Shown here: positions 50,576 to 58,532 of the stretch, one piece after another | Layout of the letters: every line of letters begins with the position of its first letter | Numbering within the stretch: the first letter of the stretch is position 1 | Assembly: GCA_045617625.1 (NCBI GenBank) | Contig: JAZLJA010000045.1 | Span: 1-58,532 of the forward strand | Source: Firm-04 sp045617625 | GTDB taxonomy: Bacteria > Bacillota > Clostridia > Oscillospirales > Ruminococcaceae | Length of the DNA: 58,532 bases | Direction of reading: 5' to 3' | Program-made: the position numbers and the translations under genes | The notes under the pieces: model-generated | What the model was told of the DNA's origin: nothing | Databases searched by the model: none | The model's input: the letters and a program-made list of their open reading frames with translations, nothing else

Positions 50576-52108
50576 ATGATTCAGATTTTGGAATACCGCG
50601 GACATATTCGCAACTGGGAGGCACTCTGCGCGGAGCTGCAAATCGACGCATCGCTGTCACGAGAGGCACGGGAGTCGGAAATTCTCTGCAAGGGCTATGC
50701 CGCATGGGGCAAAGCACTTCCCGACCATCTGTATGGAATGTTCGCGTTTGCATTATATGATTCTGACGCAGATACGACGATTTGTGTGCGTGACCACTTC
50801 GGCACAAAACCGTTTTACTACTATCTGACCGCCGATGGCAAGCTGCTTTGCGGCACGACGATCCGCGGCATCATGGCAAAAGAGGGCTTTGTCAAAGAGT
50901 TGAACGCCGAGATGCTGCAAATTTACATGAGCCTGACCTATGTTGCCGGCGAGGACACGTTCTTCAAGGGCTTGAAAAAGCTGATGCCCGGCCATATTCT
51001 GACGTATCACGCAGGAAAAATCGACCTTGTGCGATACTGGACGCCGACATTCTGCGCCGATGAAACCAAATCGCTCGATGCGTTTGCAGATGAGATCCAT
51101 GCGACGGTCAAGCAGATGATGCGTGAGATCAAAACCGATGATGAATCGGCAGAATCGTTCCTGTCGGGCGGTGTTGATTCCTCGTATGTGCTGGCGATGT
51201 CGGATGCAAAGGTGTGCGATTCCTGCGGTTATGACGATGAACGCTTTGACGAATCGGGGCTTGCCAAGCAAACCGCCGATCTGCTGGGCAGAACATTCTC
51301 GCGCTGCCGCATCACCCCTGAAATGTACTTTGACATCGTGCATTATGTCATGCTGAACATGGAGCAGCCGCTCGGCGATGCTTCGGCGATTGCGTTTGCG
51401 ATCGCCTGCCGCGAAACCGCAAAGCACACCAAGCTTTGCTATTCGGGTGAGGGCGCAGATGAATTTTTCGGCGGTTACAATATGTACCGCAATGCTGAAC
51501 GCTACGGCGACGACCTGAAAACCTTCTATGTCGGCAACACAAACATCATGAAAGAGGATGAAAAAGAACGTATCCTCGTGCATTATAATCCTGAGGTACT
51601 GCCGATCAATCTGGTGAGATCCATTTATGAGGAGACCGAGGGGCTTGATCCGCTCTCGAAAATGTCCGATGTGGACATCCGGATCTGGCTGGAGGGCGAC
51701 ATTTATCTCAACGTGGACAAAATGAGCACTGCGGCGGGCTTGGAGATTCGGATGCCGCTGACGGACCGCCGCGTGTTTGATATCGCGTCGCGGATGCCGT
51801 CGAGATTCAAGGTCAATGCGGAGCAGAACAAGGTGGCGTTTCGCACAGCGGCGGCAAAGGTGCTGCCAGAGGAGATCGCGTTCCGCAAGAAACTGGGGTT
51901 TGTCGTGCCGATTCGCATTTGGCTTGCAGATGAGCAGTATAATGCAGATGTGCGCAGACTGTTTGCGAGTGAGATCGCGGCGAAGTTCTTTAAGGTGGAT
52001 GAGATTCAGGCAATTTTCGCAGAATATGTTGGCGGCAATTCAGATTTGTGGCGCAAGGTCTGGACGATTTACACGTTTCTTGTCTGGTACGAAGAATATT
52101 TTGGATAA
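50576..52108 (+). CDS. Asparagine synthetase-like protein without glutaminase Cys
   Basis: A 510-residue AsnB-type synthetase. The C-terminal PP-loop domain is complete (SFLSGGVDSSYVL, YSGEGADEFFGGYNMYRNAE). The N-terminal glutaminase domain is short: it begins in the middle of the usual fold and has no Cys at position 2, although VRDHFGTKPFYYY remains. It should therefore use ammonia, or accept it from a partner. The 91-bp gap upstream holds no missing piece. AAAGAGG lies before the ATG. Confidence 0.85.
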   Translation: MIQILEYRGHIRNWEALCAELQIDASLSREARESEILCKGYAAWGKALPDHLYGMFAFALYDSDADTTICVRDHFGTKPFYYYLTADGKLLCGTTIRGIMAKEGFVKELNAEMLQIYMSLTYVAGEDTFFKGLKKLMPGHILTYHAGKIDLVRYWTPTFCADETKSLDAFADEIHATVKQMMREIKTDDESAESFLSGGVDSSYVLAMSDAKVCDSCGYDDERFDESGLAKQTADLLGRTFSRCRITPEMYFDIVHYVMLNMEQPLGDASAIAFAIACRETAKHTKLCYSGEGADEFFGGYNMYRNAERYGDDLKTFYVGNTNIMKEDEKERILVHYNPEVLPINLVRSIYEETEGLDPLSKMSDVDIRIWLEGDIYLNVDKMSTAAGLEIRMPLTDRRVFDIASRMPSRFKVNAEQNKVAFRTAAAKVLPEEIAFRKKLGFVVPIRIWLADEQYNADVRRLFASEIAAKFFKVDEIQAIFAEYVGGNSDLWRKVWTIYTFLVWYEEYFG

Positions 52109-52113
52109 CAGAG

Positions 52114-52145
52114 AACCGCTCCGAGCAATCGGGGCGGTTTTTTTC
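52114..52145 (+). terminator. Terminator after the asparagine synthetase gene
   Basis: AACCGCTCCG and CGGGGCGGTT pair, followed by seven T. Confidence 0.88.
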
Positions 52146-52241
52146 ATGTTGTCTCCGATGGATTGCTCATGGGGGCACTGCTATTTTCGGTGTAGAGAGG
52201 AAAGCAATCATCACAAAAAATTGCGCGAGGAGATATGCACC

Positions 52242-53087
52242 TTATTCAAGTGCTGCCCGCGTTTTCGGGCCGCAGATACCGTCAGTCTCCAAAGCATTTG
52301 CCTGCTGAAATGCAAGCAGTGCCGCTTGCGTGTCGCGCCCGAAACTGCCGTCGATGCCTGCTTCACCGACCGAAAATCCGCGTTCTGTCAGTTCCCATTG
52401 CATCCATCGCACATCATCACCCATGCTGCCGAGCCGCAGCACACGCGTCGGCATGACATAAGGATTCACTTTTTTTGCAGCAAATCCGTTCCTTTGCTTC
52501 TGCACCATGATGCTCGGATAATCGGCATAGGCATAATCCAGATCCACCGCGCCCCGAATCCCCGCGACTTTCCCCGTGTGCGAATACTGCCACATTCCGT
52601 ATGGGTAGCGATAAGTTGTTTGTGCGATTCCGGTGTGCGCCACCCAAACGGCATATCGCCGCAGAAAAGTCTCGGTGAAGTTCTGCTCCAAAAACGATTT
52701 GTAGGAGTATAGTCCCACAAAAAACTGATTCTGCTCCAGAATACCGCAAAACCGCTGTGCGATATCCTGCATCACCGTTTTGGAGAGCGCAAGCTGTGTT
52801 TTGTCCTCCATGTCGAAGAAAATGGGGTAGGCAAACTGTTTTCCGTGCAGGATCTCCATTGCCGCCTGTGCCTCGGCTTCGGCATCCGCCGCTGTTTGCG
52901 CATAGCTGTACCAGTATGCGCCGACGGGGATGTTTTTTTCGGTGCAGGCGCGATAATTTTCCGCAAATCGTTTATCCTCCTGCGCGGCTGATTTGCCGTA
53001 GCCTGCCCGCAGCATCACAAAATCGGCTTCAACGGCTTCCCAGTCCACTGCCCCTTGATGCGAGGAGATATCAATGCCTTTTGTCAT
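52242..53087 (-). CDS. GH25 muramidase with peptidoglycan-binding domain
   Basis: A 281-residue lysozyme-type enzyme. The GH25 domain (1 to about 190) shows GIDISSHQGAVDW, VMLRAGYGKS and the catalytic pair in PIFFDMED. The C-terminal PG_binding_1 domain follows (about 215-281; LRLGSMGDDVRWMQWELTER). No signal peptide is visible from the ATG at 53087, so export would need another route, such as a holin or a non-classical path. It may be domesticated phage lysin. Confidence 0.85.
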   Translation of the reverse strand: MTKGIDISSHQGAVDWEAVEADFVMLRAGYGKSAAQEDKRFAENYRACTEKNIPVGAYWYSYAQTAADAEAEAQAAMEILHGKQFAYPIFFDMEDKTQLALSKTVMQDIAQRFCGILEQNQFFVGLYSYKSFLEQNFTETFLRRYAVWVAHTGIAQTTYRYPYGMWQYSHTGKVAGIRGAVDLDYAYADYPSIMVQKQRNGFAAKKVNPYVMPTRVLRLGSMGDDVRWMQWELTERGFSVGEAGIDGSFGRDTQAALLAFQQANALETDGICGPKTRAALE

Positions 53088-53278
53088 TTGAAGTCACATC
53101 CTTTCATGTGTGTCGGGGTTGTTCCCCCCCTATAAGCTATGCGGATGGTGTCGAAAATGTGTGAAAGAATTTGATAAAACAAAAATATTTATCGGCAGAT
53201 GCACAAATCTGCAAAAGAACTTTGTGTATAAAGTAGAGGGGGAGAAATCGACTCCCACATCGCACGGAAAGGAGTGTC

Positions 53279-54805
53279 ATGACGATGACGCAGGCAGATC
53301 TTGAACGCGCCGTTCATCGCATCCGATGGACAAAAAACGCAAAAGCCCGTATGGAGCAGGCATTGCGGCTGTCACCGACGCAAAACACTGTGGGCTTGGA
53401 ACTGGAAAACCACGAAAAATACGCGTACACTTTGCAGGACGCATTTGTGCGAAAGGAGCAGAACATGAAACGGAATTATAAGAAAGCGGTGATTTCCGCA
53501 GCGGCGGCGTGTCTGGTGATCGGTGTATTTTCAGGCGGGTTGTTTCTGCATCACAAGCTGACGAACAGACCGTCGGAACCGGGCAGCCATTCGGATACGG
53601 ACAATCCGGGAAAAAATCAGAAGACTCTGGTGCTGACAGACGATGCGGACAGCTTCAGCACATCCTTGCCCGCAGCATCGGAGCACGGCAGCTATTATAT
53701 CTATGATTCGCCTCAGTCGGGCGTGTTCTATGAGGTCATGTATCACGATGATGAAACAGGCAAATCGCTGCCGCTTTGTGCAAAACCCGAATGCCGGCAC
53801 GATGGCAATGAGTACTGTGTGGCAACCACGAAACATTACTACATCACGGCGATGGATGCGAAGAACACGGGCTGCGTGTATTATAACGGCTATGTGTATG
53901 CCGCCGCGACCCGATATGACGTTCCGCCGGAAAACATAGCCAGCAATCCGTCGCTGCAGGGGGTCTTGCTGCGCTATGCGCCTGACGGCACGGAAGTCAC
54001 GGAGCTTTGCACACTGACCGATCGGGCACACAATGGGGTGCAGTGTCAGCTGCTCCTGCACCGCGGCTGCCTTATCATCGAGGTGAATTATTCGGACACC
54101 CCGGCAGATGAAAACGGGGATATGACTTTGATTGAGGCAACGACAGGCGGCTATCAGATCGTGGGCTATGACATTGCAAACCGCACACTTGTGACCCTTG
54201 CCGAGATGCCGGAATCGCTCATCGGCACATCAAGTCTTGATATGCCCGAATCATGGCAATGCGTCGGTGACACGCTTTATCTGCAAAAGCGGAAGAATTC
54301 GCATTGGGCTGACCCGCTCCGCGACGGCATATATGCCGTCAATCTGCTGACAGGCGAGAGCCGAAGACTCGTCATAAAATCGTCCGGAGATTTCGTCGTC
54401 ACGCCGCAGGATATCTATTATGCAGAAAGCGGCGGTTCGGTATATACCATCCATCGCCTTGATCTTGAAAGCGGTGAGGACAGTGAGATATCGCACAAGC
54501 GGTGGTATAATTTCTCCTATGACGGCACTTACATCTATGCAGAGGCTGCCGACAGCCGGGATGCAGCGAATTCACAGTATTCGGTTGTGGTGCTGAACAG
54601 CGATTTTGAACAAGTGGCATCCGTGCCGTTTTCGCAGTCTACATACTTCTTCCCGAGCGCAAGCAGCGGCATGCTGTATGTGAGCACGTATGACAAGATG
54701 TGGCGGTGTCCGCTTGCGGATGCACTGGCAGGGAACGCGAAATGGGAGGAATACTACCGCAGGCAGGGGGAGTATGAAATTCCCGACATGAACAATGCGG
54801 AGTGA
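53279..54805 (+). CDS. Anti-sigma-like membrane protein with extracellular beta-repeat domain
   Basis: A 508-residue protein. Residues 1-66 are cytoplasmic and charged and fit a sigma-binding tail. One membrane helix follows (about 69-90; AVISAAAACLVIGVFSGG). The outside part (about 105-508) resembles Firmicutes proteins with beta-propeller repeats and a CxxxxC motif (LCAKPECRH, then EYCVAT). It stands 13 bp before an ECF sigma gene, which supports an anti-sigma role. Ligand unknown. GAAAGGAG lies before the ATG. Confidence 0.75.
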   Translation: MTMTQADLERAVHRIRWTKNAKARMEQALRLSPTQNTVGLELENHEKYAYTLQDAFVRKEQNMKRNYKKAVISAAAACLVIGVFSGGLFLHHKLTNRPSEPGSHSDTDNPGKNQKTLVLTDDADSFSTSLPAASEHGSYYIYDSPQSGVFYEVMYHDDETGKSLPLCAKPECRHDGNEYCVATTKHYYITAMDAKNTGCVYYNGYVYAAATRYDVPPENIASNPSLQGVLLRYAPDGTEVTELCTLTDRAHNGVQCQLLLHRGCLIIEVNYSDTPADENGDMTLIEATTGGYQIVGYDIANRTLVTLAEMPESLIGTSSLDMPESWQCVGDTLYLQKRKNSHWADPLRDGIYAVNLLTGESRRLVIKSSGDFVVTPQDIYYAESGGSVYTIHRLDLESGEDSEISHKRWYNFSYDGTYIYAEAADSRDAANSQYSVVVLNSDFEQVASVPFSQSTYFFPSASSGMLYVSTYDKMWRCPLADALAGNAKWEEYYRRQGEYEIPDMNNAE

Positions 54806-54818
54806 CGGAGGCGCAGAC

Positions 54819-55307
54819 ATGGACGAAAAGCGAGGTTCTGCGCTCTATGCATTCAGGCGGTTTGGCGACACGGCACTTCGCGCAGCTTATCTTTGCACAG
54901 GCGATTACGCCGAGGCGGAGGACATTGCACAGGAGGTTTTCTTCACGCTGCACCGAAATCCGCAGTTTTTCGAGAGTGACGAACATCTGAAAGCGTGGGT
55001 CTTACGGTGCGTGATGAACCGCTGCCGCAACTATCACAAAAGCTGGATTCGCCGCAAACGCGTGGATTTCGATACCATTCCCGAAGAACTGCTTGCGGAT
55101 GGCGGCATGGAGGCAGACCGTGAACTGCATCATGCGATCGCAGCATTGCCGAAATCCTATGCCGCGGTCATATATCTGCACTGCATTGAGGGCTACACCA
55201 TACGTGAAATCGCGCAAATGCTTGACAAAAATGAGAACACCGTCGGCTCGCTGCTGCGTCGTGCGAAGCAAAAGCTTCGTTTGGAGGCAGCAGATGATGC
55301 GCCGTGA
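54819..55307 (+). CDS. ECF sigma-70 family RNA polymerase sigma factor
   Basis: A 162-residue ECF sigma factor. Region 2 is seen in YAEAEDIAQEVFFTLHR and region 4 in LPKSYAAVIYLHCIEGYTIR, EIAQMLDKNENTV and RRAKQKLR. The ATG at 54819 is preferred because GGAGG lies 7 bp before it; an earlier start at 54795 lacks one. It is the partner of the membrane protein before it. Confidence 0.92.
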   Translation: MDEKRGSALYAFRRFGDTALRAAYLCTGDYAEAEDIAQEVFFTLHRNPQFFESDEHLKAWVLRCVMNRCRNYHKSWIRRKRVDFDTIPEELLADGGMEADRELHHAIAALPKSYAAVIYLHCIEGYTIREIAQMLDKNENTVGSLLRRAKQKLRLEAADDAP

Positions 55308-55336
55308 ACGATCATCCGCCAAAGGAGACTGAAACC

Positions 55337-56227
55337 ATGAATGAACTGAAAATCCAAAATCTCACCAAGCAATACGGCAGCTTCACCGCCCTTGACCACG
55401 TTTCGTTTACCCTCAAAGAGGGCGTGACGGGTCTGCTGGGTGCAAACGGTGCGGGCAAATCCACGCTGATGAAGCTGATGACCGACAATCTCAAGCGCAC
55501 CGAAGGCGATATTTTCTGGAACGGCACGGATATCCTGAAAATGGGTGCAAAATGGCGGTCACTGATCGGCTATACACCGCAGCTGCAAGGGCTGTACGAC
55601 GATTTTTCCGCGAAGGAATTTCTGTATTATATGAGTGCGCTGAAAGGCATTCGCCGCCGCGATGCAAAAGCGCAGACTGCCAAACTGCTCGAAGTGGTCA
55701 ATCTGACCGATGCCGCACACCGCAAGATCGGCACGTTTTCGGGCGGAATGCGGCAGAGAGTGCTGCTGGCAAGTTCGCTGCTCGGAGAGCCGCAGGTCGT
55801 CATTCTCGATGAACCCACGGCAGGTCTTGATCCCGAGGAGCGCATTCGCCTGCGCAATTACATCGCCGATATCGCCCGTGACCGCATCGTGCTGCTTGCG
55901 ACACACGTTGTCAGCGATATCGAGTGCATTGCGCAGGAGGTCATGCTGCTGCGAAAGGGTTCATGTCTCGCGTTTGATACGCCCCATGCCCTGATCGCAT
56001 CCGCAGAGGGCAAGATCGGTGAATTTTCAGGCACCTACGAAGAAATCCGTGCTTTGCAGGCACAGTATCCGAAAGGGGAGATCGCACAGCGCAGTCAGGG
56101 GTTCACGCTCCGCATTGCCGCCGATTCCTTGCCGGAGGGGTGTCAGGCGGTGACAAGCGGCATCGGGCTGGAGGATGTCTATCACCTCTATTTTGAAGCC
56201 GCAGAGGAGGCGTCCTGCGATGTTTGA
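55337..56227 (+). CDS. ABC transporter ATP-binding protein
   Basis: A 296-residue ATPase. Walker A GANGAGKST, signature FSGGMRQRV and Walker B VVILDEPTAGLD are intact, as is the H-loop His (LLATHVVS). A C-terminal extension of about 80 residues follows. The ATG at 55337 follows AAAGGAG. Its permease starts 8 bp before its end. Confidence 0.95.
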   Translation: MNELKIQNLTKQYGSFTALDHVSFTLKEGVTGLLGANGAGKSTLMKLMTDNLKRTEGDIFWNGTDILKMGAKWRSLIGYTPQLQGLYDDFSAKEFLYYMSALKGIRRRDAKAQTAKLLEVVNLTDAAHRKIGTFSGGMRQRVLLASSLLGEPQVVILDEPTAGLDPEERIRLRNYIADIARDRIVLLATHVVSDIECIAQEVMLLRKGSCLAFDTPHALIASAEGKIGEFSGTYEEIRALQAQYPKGEIAQRSQGFTLRIAADSLPEGCQAVTSGIGLEDVYHLYFEAAEEASCDV

Positions 56228-58247
56228 GCTGAAACGAATCTTTTGCCGCAAAAAGCTGTGGCTGATCCTCGTGCTGGTCACGGTGCTGAATCTTGCGCTG
56301 TTTGCAGGATTTTGCCGCGCCGAGGAGGAGAACCGCATCAACAATCCGTATCTGGACGAGGCGGAACAAACCGCTGCATATCTGGACGGCGGTTATGCGG
56401 AATATCTCACCTATGTCAGCACGCAGTCGCAAAGTCAGTCGATTTTGAGCGGTCTGGGCAAGCAGTCCTCGTTTGTCACGCGCAATCTGGAGCGCACGGC
56501 TGCGGATTATCGGAAGCTGACGGACATCAGGCTGGAGGACGGCGAAAATCGCGGCATTCAGGCGATTTTCGGGTTTTCGGTGACGGACTATCTGCTGCTG
56601 ATCGCGCCGCTTTTGCTGGTACTGGAACTGGTTGCCGAGCGAAAATCTGCGTGCGGCGATTTGACCCGTACCACCCGCAAGGGCAGGCTTCATTTGACGC
56701 TGTTGCGTGCGTTTGCACTGCTTTTGCTGTCGGCGGTGAGTGTGCTGCTGCTGTTTGGCGGCGATATCTGCTATTCCTGCGGTTTTTTCGGTGATCCTGA
56801 TTTTCCGCGCAGTCTGCAATCCATTCCCGATTTTCAGCTCTGCGCAGTCAAAGTCAGCATCGGCGAATACCTCATCACAGCCGCCTGCATGAAAACCGCG
56901 GCAGTGTTTCTGCTTGCACTGACGGCGTGGCTTGTCTTGTCGATTTGTCAGTCGGTGCTTGCGTTTCTGATATTGTTGCTCGTTGTTGGCGGACAGTTTC
57001 TCTGTTTTCATCTGATCGTGCCGACGGCAAGCTTCTGTCATCTGAAGTTTTGCAGCGTGTTTGCGTTTTTGCAAGCACACACGTTCTTTTTGCGGTATTG
57101 TAATCTGAATGTGTTTGGCAAGCCTGTGGGTTTCATGGCGGCAGCGATCGTCGTCACGATGACGGCACTGCTGCTGATGATCGTGCTGTGTGCAGTGTGC
57201 GTCGGCATTTGCCGTCCCATCAGTATCGGCAGCGTAGCAGAAAACGTCAAAAACAGCGTATCAAAACGATTTTCACGTTTCAAGCGCCGCCGCAGTCTGT
57301 TGGGATACGAGGGGCGGAAACTGCTGATCTCAGAGGGCGGCATTCTGGTGCTGATCGTCACGATTTTCTACGGTTTTACACTCTTTTCCGATATGCAGGT
57401 GCTTGACCCCGTGTCGTGGGAGATGAAGACGATCTATCAGACCTACGAGGGAGAGATCACCGATGAGAAAATTGAAAAAACGGAGGATAGAATCGAAAAG
57501 CTGAAGCGCACGCTGAAAACACAGCAGGAGCAGCTTGCGACACGCATTGCAAACAAACCCGATGATACATGGGGAATTATAGAAATTGAGGGACGGATCT
57601 CGCAAACGGAGCAGAGCATTCAGCACTACACCGAGCTGTGGGACAGCTTCAACGAATTGCGCGAATATACGCAAAAAAGTGGGCTCGATGCGTGGTATGT
57701 CTGCGATGCGGGCTATCGGCTTTTGTTCTGTGATTCTGCAGCCGAGCGTCGGTGCTGCATGACGTTATTGCTCTTTCTGGTGTTCATGTTTGCGCCGATG
57801 ATCGCATACGAAAACAAGTATGACGCCACGACGATGCTCCGAAGTACAAAGCGCGGGCGCGGTGCAATGACGCGCTGCAAACTGTTCTGGGTGATCTTGT
57901 TTACGGTGATCGGTGCGATGGGGCTGCACGGAATCTTCTTCTGGAAAGTGTGGAAAAACGTCGGTTTTTCGCTGCCGAATGCCCCTGCGCAAAGCTTGCG
58001 GATGTTTCGGTTCCTGCCGTTTGCGGTGTCGCTGAAAGCGTGTATCATCGGGCTTTTTGTGCTGCGATTGGCGGCGGCTTTGGCACTCGGATTGCTTGTG
58101 TTGCTGGTGAGCAAGCGCAGCCGCAATCCGCAGACAGCATTGTTGGCGGCGTTGGTGATTTTTCTGCTGCCGACGGCACTTTCGGAAACGGGCATCACGC
58201 TGCTTGACCCGCTGAACTTTGCGAAATTGCTTAGTGTGGTGCGGTGA
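56220..58247 (+). CDS. ABC transporter permease
   Basis: A 675-residue polytopic protein with an N-terminal helix (LWLILVLVTVLNLALFAG), a group of helices at about 120-330 and a second group at about 515-675. A coiled-coil segment lies between (about 415-480). It pairs with the ATPase as an ABC-2-like exporter. The substrate is unknown. Coupling with the sigma/anti-sigma pair suggests an envelope-stress or antibiotic-defence pump. GAGGAGG precedes the ATG. Confidence 0.85.
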   Translation: MFELKRIFCRKKLWLILVLVTVLNLALFAGFCRAEEENRINNPYLDEAEQTAAYLDGGYAEYLTYVSTQSQSQSILSGLGKQSSFVTRNLERTAADYRKLTDIRLEDGENRGIQAIFGFSVTDYLLLIAPLLLVLELVAERKSACGDLTRTTRKGRLHLTLLRAFALLLLSAVSVLLLFGGDICYSCGFFGDPDFPRSLQSIPDFQLCAVKVSIGEYLITAACMKTAAVFLLALTAWLVLSICQSVLAFLILLLVVGGQFLCFHLIVPTASFCHLKFCSVFAFLQAHTFFLRYCNLNVFGKPVGFMAAAIVVTMTALLLMIVLCAVCVGICRPISIGSVAENVKNSVSKRFSRFKRRRSLLGYEGRKLLISEGGILVLIVTIFYGFTLFSDMQVLDPVSWEMKTIYQTYEGEITDEKIEKTEDRIEKLKRTLKTQQEQLATRIANKPDDTWGIIEIEGRISQTEQSIQHYTELWDSFNELREYTQKSGLDAWYVCDAGYRLLFCDSAAERRCCMTLLLFLVFMFAPMIAYENKYDATTMLRSTKRGRGAMTRCKLFWVILFTVIGAMGLHGIFFWKVWKNVGFSLPNAPAQSLRMFRFLPFAVSLKACIIGLFVLRLAAALALGLLVLLVSKRSRNPQTALLAALVIFLLPTALSETGITLLDPLNFAKLLSVVR

Positions 58248-58304
58248 GAGAATCCCTCAATGAAAAAGGCATTCATAAGAAAGATACTCATATAGAAGTT
58301 TTAA

Positions 58305-58350
58305 GCCATAGTATTTCTGATTTACAGTCAGAAGTACTATGGCGTTTTTA
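58305..58350 (+). terminator. Terminator of the ABC operon
   Basis: GCCATAGTA and TACTATGGC form the outer stem, TTCTGA and TCAGAA the inner one, followed by GTTTTTA. Confidence 0.85.
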
Positions 58351-58379
58351 TTGACAATGCAGCAATGCTATGCTATAAT
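58351..58379 (+). promoter_or_regulatory. Promoter of the GNAT gene
   Basis: TTGACA (58351-58356), a 17-bp spacer and TATAAT (58374-58379), perfect consensus. Confidence 0.9.
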
Positions 58380-58417
58380 TGTAACGAACATAAATCGGAA
58401 TTTAGAGGTGCAATCAG

Positions 58418-58532
58418 ATGAAACATAAATCCTTTGAAATAATTGAATACCAAAAAGAGTATGAACCTCAATTGATTTCCTTTTTAGAAAGATGTTTGCC
58501 TGAATCTCATAGATGTTTGGATATAAACGGCA
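58418..58532 (+). CDS. GNAT-like acetyltransferase, partial (5' part only)
   Basis: The first 38 codons read MKHKSFEIIEYQKEYEPQLI and then SFLERCLPESHRCLDING. This matches, by pattern, the start of GNAT N-acetyltransferases common in Clostridia. AGAGGTG lies upstream of the ATG. The catalytic core is beyond the window, so the call is weak. Confidence 0.6.
   Translation, partial: MKHKSFEIIEYQKEYEPQLISFLERCLPESHRCLDING

Noticed and set aside
1..58532. CRISPR array
   Set aside because: I saw no regularly spaced direct repeats with unique spacers; the TGTKGAAA cluster is too short and irregular.

Overview
The window looks like a chromosomal segment of a Gram-positive, spore-lineage, plant-fibre-degrading gut bacterium of the genus Ruminococcus or a close relative. 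The reasons are type I dockerins, a modular CBM22-GH10-CBM22-dockerin-GH43-CBM6 enzyme, long Thr linkers, sporulation genes (spo0A, spoIVB, yqfC/yqfD, a ylbJ-like gene) and strong AGGAGG-type ribosome binding sites. The exact species is inference. A cellulosomal, about 50% GC Ruminococcus fits best.

Layout. 1-6264 (minus strand) is a housekeeping operon pyrH-frr-uppS-cdsA-dxr-rseP-ispG, with ispG cut by the window edge. 6604-10271 (plus) holds two secreted proteins: a choice-of-anchor-A-like surface protein with 79 consecutive Thr, and a dockerin protein with a duplicated domain. 10670-12425 (minus) has an AlkD-like protein and a PflX-like radical SAM protein. At 12543 is a tRNA-Ala(GGC) gene.

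12596-22590 is a genomic island of about 10 kb inserted at the 3' end of that tRNA. It is bounded by an exact 40-bp direct repeat. It carries mobC, hairpins that could be an oriT, a SAM methyltransferase, a small conserved protein, an excisionase-like HTH protein, and a type I restriction-modification operon in the order hsdR-hsdS-hsdM. A fourth gene of unknown function follows hsdM. I found no integrase and no relaxase inside the repeats, so the element appears to be decayed or a satellite. The type I operon with its fourth gene is the best candidate for an undescribed (anti-phage?) system here.

22591-23462 has a cluster of TGTKGAAA motifs and a small lipoprotein. 23501-32799 (minus) is a long conserved cluster yqfC-yqfD-phoH-ybeY-era-yqzL-recO-mutS2-CPBP protease-nadE (RNA processing, ribosome assembly, recombination, NAD synthesis). 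32856-34541 (plus) has a ylbJ-like gene and a Cys-motif protein. 34596-38057 contains a flavin reductase-like protein, spo0A, a membrane protein and spoIVB. 38124-40437 (minus) has HPr, trmD, rimM and a DtxR-type regulator.

40757-47020 is a xylan-use locus: the large xylanase/GH43 enzyme and a divergent LacI-sensor/AraC regulator that probably controls it. 47288-50484 (plus) has nadB-nadC-pflA and a small Cys protein. An asparagine synthetase without its glutaminase Cys follows, then a GH25 muramidase on the minus strand. 53279-58247 (plus) is an envelope-signalling cassette: anti-sigma-like membrane protein, ECF sigma factor, ABC ATPase and permease. A GNAT acetyltransferase starts at the right edge.
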